Source: SIG454 sp045646365
Lineage (GTDB): Bacteria; Bacillota; Clostridia; Monoglobales; Monoglobaceae
DNA length: 64,000 nt
Assembly (NCBI GenBank): GCA_045646365.1
Contig: JAZRKP010000010.1
Span: 51,841 to 115,840 of the forward strand
Direction of reading: 5' to 3'
Below are positions 59,766 through 64,000 of this stretch, in pieces. The position numbers were made by a program, and so were the translations under genes. The notes beneath the pieces are model-generated. The model was not told the origin of the DNA and did not search any database. It worked only from the letters and a program-made list of their open reading frames with translations. Numbering within the stretch: position 1 is the first letter of the stretch; each line of letters opens with the position of its first letter.

Positions 59766-59882
59766 ATGGTAGACAACAAAAACAACAAGAATAACAACAA
59801 TAACAACAATAACAACAATAACAACCAGAACAAAAATAACCAGGAAAAGAATAACAAAAAGGACGATAATAAGAACAACTAA
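59766..59882 (+). CDS. Asn-rich 38-residue peptide in the sporulation cluster
   Basis: A 38-codon frame starts with ATG 10 nt after AAGGAG and encodes MVDNKNNKN, then a run of twelve Asn, then QNKNNQEKNNKKDDNKNN. Asn is about 60 percent and the rest is mostly Lys, Asp and Gln; no hydrophobic core is possible. AAC and AAT alternate, so it is a trinucleotide-expanded sequence but under reading-frame control. A terminator follows 30 bp later. Likely disordered; location between a coat-like protein and spoIVB suggests spore expression. Function unknown. Confidence 0.65.
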   Translation: MVDNKNNKNNNNNNNNNNNNQNKNNQEKNNKKDDNKNN

Positions 59883-59911
59883 AAATTATTACCGCTTAAG
59901 TTATTTTAATA

Positions 59912-59939
59912 AAAAAGGACCTGTTTCAGGTCTTTTTTT
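59912..59939 (+). terminator. Terminator of the Asn-rich peptide gene
   Basis: GGACCTG and CAGGTCT pair around TTT, extended by A/T runs. Confidence 0.8.
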
Positions 59940-60035
59940 ATTAAATTACTACATATCAATTCACCTGGTTAAGTAAATAATAAAGTTGAGCATAAGTTTG
60001 CTTAATAAAAAATGCAGGTGAGGTGAGGAAATTTA

Positions 60036-61049
60036 ATGCAATTTAAAAAAGTGCTTTTTTCGGTAACTGCAACGGCACTTCTTCTGACAACCCCGGTTCT
60101 TGCCAAGCCCAATCAGGTTTTGATAACAGGGCAGGGGATTGGGATTACGCTTAATTCAGAGGGTGCAATGGTGACGGAAACAGCACAAATTGAGACAAAA
60201 GATAATAAAATATTAAGTCCTGCAGAATCTGGCGGAATAAAAAAGGGCGATGTGATAACCGAAATAAACGGCAAAAAAATCAAATCTGTTGACGATTTAC
60301 ACACCGCTTTGTCGGATATAAAGGATAAAGCGGTTATGGCAAAGGTTGTCAGAGGGGACGCGGAAATACCGCTAAAACTTAATCCTGTTCTGGCGTCTGA
60401 CGGGAAATACCGTCTTGGAGTCTGGGCAAAGGATGCGGCAACAGGGATTGGGACTCTGACTTATTACGAACCCGAATCAGGTAGTTTCGGGGCGTTGGGG
60501 CACGGCATAACTGACTCGATTTCAGGGAAACTTATCGGAATTGAGGATGGGAAAGTGTCTAAGGCCACCATTGTTGCCTTGAAAAAAGGTGAAAAAGGTG
60601 CTCCGGGTGAACTTCAGGGAGTATTCTGCCACGATGACCGTCTAATAGGCACAATAAAGGAGAACACAGCTTGCGGAATTTTCGGAACGATGAAACTGTC
60701 CGAAGAGGATTGTGGAAAAGCACAGAGTATTAAAATCGGCAGTAAGGCTGATGTGAGAGTTGGAAAGGCGTATATTCTTGCTAATATAGAAGGAGAAAAG
60801 ACGGAAAAATTCGAGATTGAAATTATTGATATTCCCTCTTTCACGGGGGATATAACAAAAGGTATGGTAATACAAATAACAGATAAAAAACTTCTGGAAA
60901 AAACGGGCGGTATAGTAAGAGGTATGTCAGGCTCACCAATAGTCCAGAGCGGACGGCTTGTTGGTGCTGTGACCCATGTTTTCCTCAATGACCCCACAAG
61001 AGGGTACGGTATATTTATTGAAAATATGCTGACGGAAGCGGAAGACTAG
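60036..61049 (+). CDS. spoIVB: SpoIVB peptidase (S55 family)
   Basis: The 337-residue serine protease is secreted from the forespore and triggers cleavage of pro-SigK by cutting SpoIVFA. Seen: an N-terminal signal peptide/anchor (about 1-23), a PDZ domain with ESGGIKKGDVITEINGKKI (about 60-95), the catalytic His in FGALGHGITD and Ser in RGMSGSPIVQSGRLVGAVTHV (Ser in GMSGSP). Size is a little below the Bacillus protein, mostly at the N-terminus. AGGTGAGG precedes the ATG. In most spore-formers spo0A follows spoIVB; here it does not. Confidence 0.93.
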   Translation: MQFKKVLFSVTATALLLTTPVLAKPNQVLITGQGIGITLNSEGAMVTETAQIETKDNKILSPAESGGIKKGDVITEINGKKIKSVDDLHTALSDIKDKAVMAKVVRGDAEIPLKLNPVLASDGKYRLGVWAKDAATGIGTLTYYEPESGSFGALGHGITDSISGKLIGIEDGKVSKATIVALKKGEKGAPGELQGVFCHDDRLIGTIKENTACGIFGTMKLSEEDCGKAQSIKIGSKADVRVGKAYILANIEGEKTEKFEIEIIDIPSFTGDITKGMVIQITDKKLLEKTGGIVRGMSGSPIVQSGRLVGAVTHVFLNDPTRGYGIFIENMLTEAED

Positions 61050-61063
61050 AGCTATACTTTATG

Positions 61064-61190
61064 GAAATACCATGTGCGGTGTGCGTGGTATTTCTTTCTT
61101 ATCTTATAGGAAATTACTACTATTATGTTGTAATTTCCTATATTACACAAAAGTGCACCTTAATCCCCCAAGATTGGGGCAGGGGGTTAA
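61064..61190. repeat. Three strong inverted repeats between spoIVB and its terminator
   Basis: No gene. Stems: GAAATACCA/TGGTATTTC (61064-61072 and 61086-61094); a perfect 13-bp stem 61105-61117 with 61130-61142; TTAA-CCCCC/GGGGGTTAA (61160-61169 and 61182-61190). Each has a 12- to 13-base loop. Possibly short palindromic repeats or a structured 3' UTR. Confidence 0.6.
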
Positions 61191-61213
61191 AGTGTTTTTT
61201 TAAACACTTTTTT
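61189..61213 (+). terminator. Terminator after spoIVB
   Basis: AGTGTTT (61191-61197) and AAACACT (61202-61208) pair around TTTT, then T run. Confidence 0.82.
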
Positions 61214-61223
61214 ATATTAACCA

Positions 61224-61252
61224 TTGACACGGAGTTAAATTTGGTGTATTAT
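61224..61252 (+). promoter_or_regulatory. Promoter of the epimerase gene
   Basis: TTGACA (61224-61229), 17 bp, TATTAT (61247-61252), TG at -15. Close to consensus. Confidence 0.75.
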
Positions 61253-61308
61253 AAGTATGATCTTTGGACACAGAGGTGAAAATTGTTAGTAAATAGGGGG
61301 GATTTGTT

Positions 61309-62145
61309 GTGAAACCAAGTATATCTTCAGTATATTATTCTATGCTTGATGCTTATGAAATGGTAAAAACCAATATTGAGACAGGGTTTTATCAGACAGA
61401 AATAAACGAAATTCATTATATGGATTTTATGAACAAAACAAAGGATGTTAAGGAATTTAAGAGATTCATTGACGATGAGGGATTCTCTATTCCTCAGGGA
61501 CACCTTATATTTATGAACAGAGGTGATATAACATCCATAGACAATACATACGCAATATCAAATTTAAAAAGAAATCTTGATGTTTTTCAGGAACTTGGCG
61601 TAAAGTCGGCAGTTCTTCACTATTCTAATTACGGAACAGACTGGGACCCAGTAGAACAATGGTTTGATGTTCGCGTTGATGCTCTTAATCAGTTGACTGA
61701 TTACATTAAAGGCACTGATATGTCAATCTGTCTTGAAAATCTGAGCCGTGTATGGGATTATGATGCAGGACATTTGCTCAAAATGTGTAAGGCGGTTGAT
61801 AATCAAAAAAATATCGGTATATGCCTTGATACGGGGCATCTCAATATTTCAAAATTTGGTAATCAATACGATTTCATTATGCAGGCAGGGGAATATCTTA
61901 AGGCTATGCATGTTCACGATAATAAAGGTGAACACGATGGAATGATTGGACTCCCATGTGATTCTCATATGATGCCGTTTGACGGTGGTAATGTTAAATG
62001 GGAGGATGTCAAGCGAGGAGTTAAAGAGCTTGATTATCAGTATCTTTTCAGTTTTGAATTGGGCAACCATAATGTTCCGCTTGAAATTAAGAAAATTCAG
62101 GCGAAATACCTTATGGAAATCTATAAATCATATTTTGAATTTTAA
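61309..62145 (+). CDS. Sugar phosphate isomerase/epimerase-like TIM barrel (AP endonuclease 2 fold)
   Basis: The 278-residue xylose-isomerase-like barrel has the expected metal ligands in order: ICLENLSR (Glu about 146), GICLDTGHLN (Asp/His about 179), AMHVHDNKGEHD (His about 205) and FSFELGN (Glu about 245). FDGGNVKWEDV is typical of the group. It probably isomerises or epimerises a keto-sugar; the substrate is not known. GTG start after GGGGGG. Own promoter and terminator. Confidence 0.87.
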   Translation: MKPSISSVYYSMLDAYEMVKTNIETGFYQTEINEIHYMDFMNKTKDVKEFKRFIDDEGFSIPQGHLIFMNRGDITSIDNTYAISNLKRNLDVFQELGVKSAVLHYSNYGTDWDPVEQWFDVRVDALNQLTDYIKGTDMSICLENLSRVWDYDAGHLLKMCKAVDNQKNIGICLDTGHLNISKFGNQYDFIMQAGEYLKAMHVHDNKGEHDGMIGLPCDSHMMPFDGGNVKWEDVKRGVKELDYQYLFSFELGNHNVPLEIKKIQAKYLMEIYKSYFEF

Positions 62146-62150
62146 CAATA

Positions 62151-62186
62151 AAAAGTACCCGATAGCATTCGTTATCGGGTACTTTT
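62151..62186. terminator. Bidirectional terminator between epimerase and glycosyltransferase
   Basis: AAAAGTACCCGATA and TATCGGGTACTTTT form a 14-bp stem around GCATTCGT. Confidence 0.9.
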
Positions 62187-62191
62187 ATGTT

Positions 62192-63457
62192 TTAACCTTG
62201 TTCGAGTTCTTCAACGGTCTTTGAAATGTCGTGATGTATAGGCTCCCATTCAACCCGTTTAAATACTGCTGCAACCGAAATCGGGATGTATGTCAGCATA
62301 AAAATCGGGAATGTGAACAGAGATAAAATCTTCTGCATAGGTGTTGCAACAATTTTTTTCCATTCAGTAGCAAGCGTTATTCCACCGATTACAAACATCA
62401 TAAAATATGGACTTATAACAGCAGAAGCAATGCTTTCTAATGACATAAACAGATATTGACTGTTCCCTGAAATTGCTGCACTTATAATAAATGCCAGATT
62501 GCCAAGGATTCCAAGGAAGGAAAGAATGTAGGCAAGCCCAATGGTTACAAGCATATCATAGCAGGCAAAACTTTTTGTCAGACTTCCGATGAGAAGCTGG
62601 AAATTATATTTCCTTGCAACCTGTAAAAAGCCTTTCGCCCATCGCATTCTTTGTTTCCAGGACTGCTTGAATGTAGTTGGCTGTTCGTCGTAAAGAATTG
62701 CATCGTGACAATAGGCAATGCTCTCTCCCTCAAGAATGTTATGAACAGTGAACTGAATATCTTCGGTAAGGAAAAAGAACTTCCAACCACCACTGTTTAA
62801 AAGAACCTCACGGTTTACCAGGAATCCCGTTCCGCCGATTGCACAACTGGTATTGCAGAGCATTCTGGAGTTATTTAAGAATTTGGATTCGCGGATAAAC
62901 CAAAGGGAATACCCTGAAGAAATCCAATTTGTACCATAATTTTTAGAGTTTCGGTATCCTGTAACAATCCTGTGCCCGTTTGAGAAAACTTTGTTCATTT
63001 CCTCAATGTAGTTTTTATTAAGCACATTATCTGCATCAAAAACAAAAAAACCGTCGTATTTGCAATCCTTTTTACTGTAACCAATCTGGTCAAGCAGGTA
63101 ATCAAGAGCATAACCCTTCCCAACAAGCAAGTCATTGCTTCGTTCAAAAACGGTAGCACCTGCTGCTCTGGCGATTTCGGCAGTGTTGTCTGTACAGTTG
63201 TCAGCAACAACATAAATATCAACCAATTCAGAAGGATATGTCTGATTTTTGATACTTTCAATGAGGTTGCCAATAACGGATTCCTCGTTTCTCGCCGAAA
63301 TCAAAACCGCATAAGCGTGATTTTTAACGGCATCATATTTTTTCTGTTTCTTTATAAAAGGTACCAAAATGAAAAACATCTGATACACATAAAATACAGT
63401 AAAAATCAAGCCAATAAGATAATTGATATTTGAAAGATTAAGGATTAAACTTCTCAT
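62192..63457 (-). CDS. Membrane glycosyltransferase family 2 protein
   Basis: The 421-residue processive-type GT2 has an N-terminal membrane helix (about 12-32), the GT-A domain with ISARNEESVIGNLIESI, VADNCTDNTAEIA, FDADN (metal-binding DxD, about 140) and TED (about 240, base), then QRMRWAKGF (the QxxRW acceptor motif). Several C-terminal helices (about 300-400) complete it. Fits polysaccharide synthases such as hyaluronan, PNAG or cellulose type enzymes. The polymer is unknown; no cognate export gene is adjacent. Its ribosome binding site is weak (AAAGAAG). Confidence 0.9.
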   Translation of the reverse strand: MRSLILNLSNINYLIGLIFTVFYVYQMFFILVPFIKKQKKYDAVKNHAYAVLISARNEESVIGNLIESIKNQTYPSELVDIYVVADNCTDNTAEIARAAGATVFERSNDLLVGKGYALDYLLDQIGYSKKDCKYDGFFVFDADNVLNKNYIEEMNKVFSNGHRIVTGYRNSKNYGTNWISSGYSLWFIRESKFLNNSRMLCNTSCAIGGTGFLVNREVLLNSGGWKFFFLTEDIQFTVHNILEGESIAYCHDAILYDEQPTTFKQSWKQRMRWAKGFLQVARKYNFQLLIGSLTKSFACYDMLVTIGLAYILSFLGILGNLAFIISAAISGNSQYLFMSLESIASAVISPYFMMFVIGGITLATEWKKIVATPMQKILSLFTFPIFMLTYIPISVAAVFKRVEWEPIHHDISKTVEELEQG

Positions 63458-63511
63458 TTCTTATTAAGTCACTTCTTTCTGAAAACTAAAAATAAACCTC
63501 TAACCATAAAA

Positions 63512-63540
63512 ATTATACTATAAAGACCTTGTAAAGTCAA
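63512..63540 (-). promoter_or_regulatory. Promoter of the glycosyltransferase gene
   Basis: Minus-strand TTGACT (63540-63535), 17 bp, TATAAT (63517-63512). Confidence 0.7.
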
Positions 63541-63764
63541 TATAGGTGTATAAAATAGATAAATATTACGGACGTTATATAAAAATATGAAAATAATTAT
63601 AGAATTATCTGTAATAAATAGCATAAATTTAATAAATGTAAACAAATTATGAACAAAATGTAAATAAATTAGTAAATAGAGGTAATTATATATAATATAT
63701 AAGGTAGAAAAAAGAAAAATACAAAAAAATAGAAAAATTTTTTAAAATTTTTTCAAAAAAGGTA
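63541..63764. other. AT-rich spacer upstream of rRNA-type promoters
   Basis: No gene, tRNA or strong hairpin is seen. The stretch is very rich in A and T with several A tracts just upstream of the first rRNA-type -35 box, consistent with UP-element function. Confidence 0.5.
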
Positions 63765-63793
63765 TTGACAAGAGGGAAGAAATGTGGTAATAT
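63765..63793 (+). promoter_or_regulatory. rRNA-type promoter P1
   Basis: TTGACA (63765-63770), 17 bp, TAATAT (63788-63793), preceded by A/T tracts. Followed by a stem CTGTC..CC / GG..GACAG near 63804-63824. Confidence 0.8.
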
Positions 63794-63869
63794 GGTAAAG
63801 CTGTCGCCTGAGGGGGACAGGGTGTAAAGCAGTTTTTGAAAAACTTTTGAAAAAAGTTGAAAAAAGTAC

Positions 63870-63898
63870 TTGACAAGAGGAATAAACTGTGATATACT
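63870..63898 (+). promoter_or_regulatory. rRNA-type promoter P2
   Basis: TTGACA (63870-63875), 17 bp, TATACT (63893-63898). The first five spacer bases AGAGG and the TTGACA are the same as in P1, a tandem arrangement typical of rrn operons. Confidence 0.82.
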
Positions 63899-63903
63899 AA
63901 ATA

Positions 63904-64000
63904 GGCTCTCTTGTTGAGAGCAAGACAAACAAGCAAAGAGCTTGCTTGAGAGATGTTTGAAAAGTACACAGTGATTAAAGCGGTAATAAGTACGAAAAGT
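63904..64000 (+). other. Probable rRNA operon leader, cut by the window edge
   Basis: A GCTCTC/GAGAGC hairpin is followed by CAAAC...GTTTG enclosing AAGCAA/TTGCTT, then TTTGAAAAGTACACAGTG. Hairpin plus TTTGAAAA is a common layout of Firmicutes rRNA leaders (antitermination and RNase III processing). The 16S gene should start a few hundred bases beyond the edge; it is not seen here. Confidence 0.65.

Overview
The window looks like the chromosome of a low-GC, spore-forming, strictly fermentative anaerobe of the class Clostridia (Firmicutes/Bacillota). The reasons are a Gram-positive type PolC, SpoIIR and SpoIVB sporulation proteins, a pyruvate:ferredoxin oxidoreductase, ECF-type vitamin transporters, a tetrahydrofolate riboswitch ahead of folT-folC, and sigma-A style promoters almost all spaced by exactly 17 bp. 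Genus cannot be fixed from sequence alone. No prophage, insertion sequence or CRISPR array was found.

Layout. 1-3.8 kb: end of an unknown gene, a DUF4091 glycoside-hydrolase-like protein, and a Na/phosphate symporter. 3.9-6.2 kb: tRNA-Tyr and tRNA-Thr, then folT-folC under a THF riboswitch. 6.3-9.3 kb: lipoprotein, polysaccharide deacetylase, KDPG/KDPGal aldolase and DgoK-like kinase (sugar-acid catabolism). 9.4-13.7 kb: glyS, then holB-ricT and a WYL regulator. 13.7-15.9 kb: a membrane RCC1-repeat protein and DUF5662. 16-21.4 kb: ispG-polC. 21.5-27.4 kb: tRNA-Arg and a minus-strand operon rdgB-ttcA-trmN6-rsmI-pfkB-nadE. 27.5-30.9 kb: amino-acid ABC transporter and gap. 31.1-41.2 kb: a small DUF6809-like gene, then a minus-strand block secA-prfB-prfA-sua5/ywlE fusion-rimI-MBOAT-DHHW. 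41.3-46.6 kb: patatin-ruvA-ruvB-metG-ECF S component. 46.7-53.2 kb: membrane-anchored unknown, SDR, asparaginase, nifJ. 53.7-58.4 kb: ddl-DUF1934-argS-ctpA. 58.4-61.2 kb: sporulation cluster (spoIIR with a SigF-type promoter, a coat-like protein, an Asn-rich 38-residue peptide, spoIVB). 61.3-63.5 kb: TIM-barrel epimerase and membrane glycosyltransferase. 63.7-64 kb: tandem rRNA-type promoters and leader, so a ribosomal RNA operon probably begins just past the right edge.

The most interesting discovery candidate is a pair of apparently homologous structured RNAs, at about 30966-31124 and 53492-53635. Each starts 7 nt after a 17-bp-spaced promoter. Each folds into the same stacked P1/P2 architecture with different, compensating stem sequences, and shares apical motifs (TTGG(G)TAAAA and TTTTTCC). 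Each has a 10-bp long-range pairing between the apical region and a conserved downstream TTTTTCGG strand. That same strand can alternatively pair with the 5' half of an intrinsic terminator. One copy sits directly in front of a small gene; the other has no downstream gene. Other notable points are an RF2 frameshift site with UAA in place of UGA, a Sua5-YwlE (arginine-phosphatase-like) gene fusion, and a 105-bp multi-hairpin element bracketed by 31-bp direct repeats in the prfB leader.
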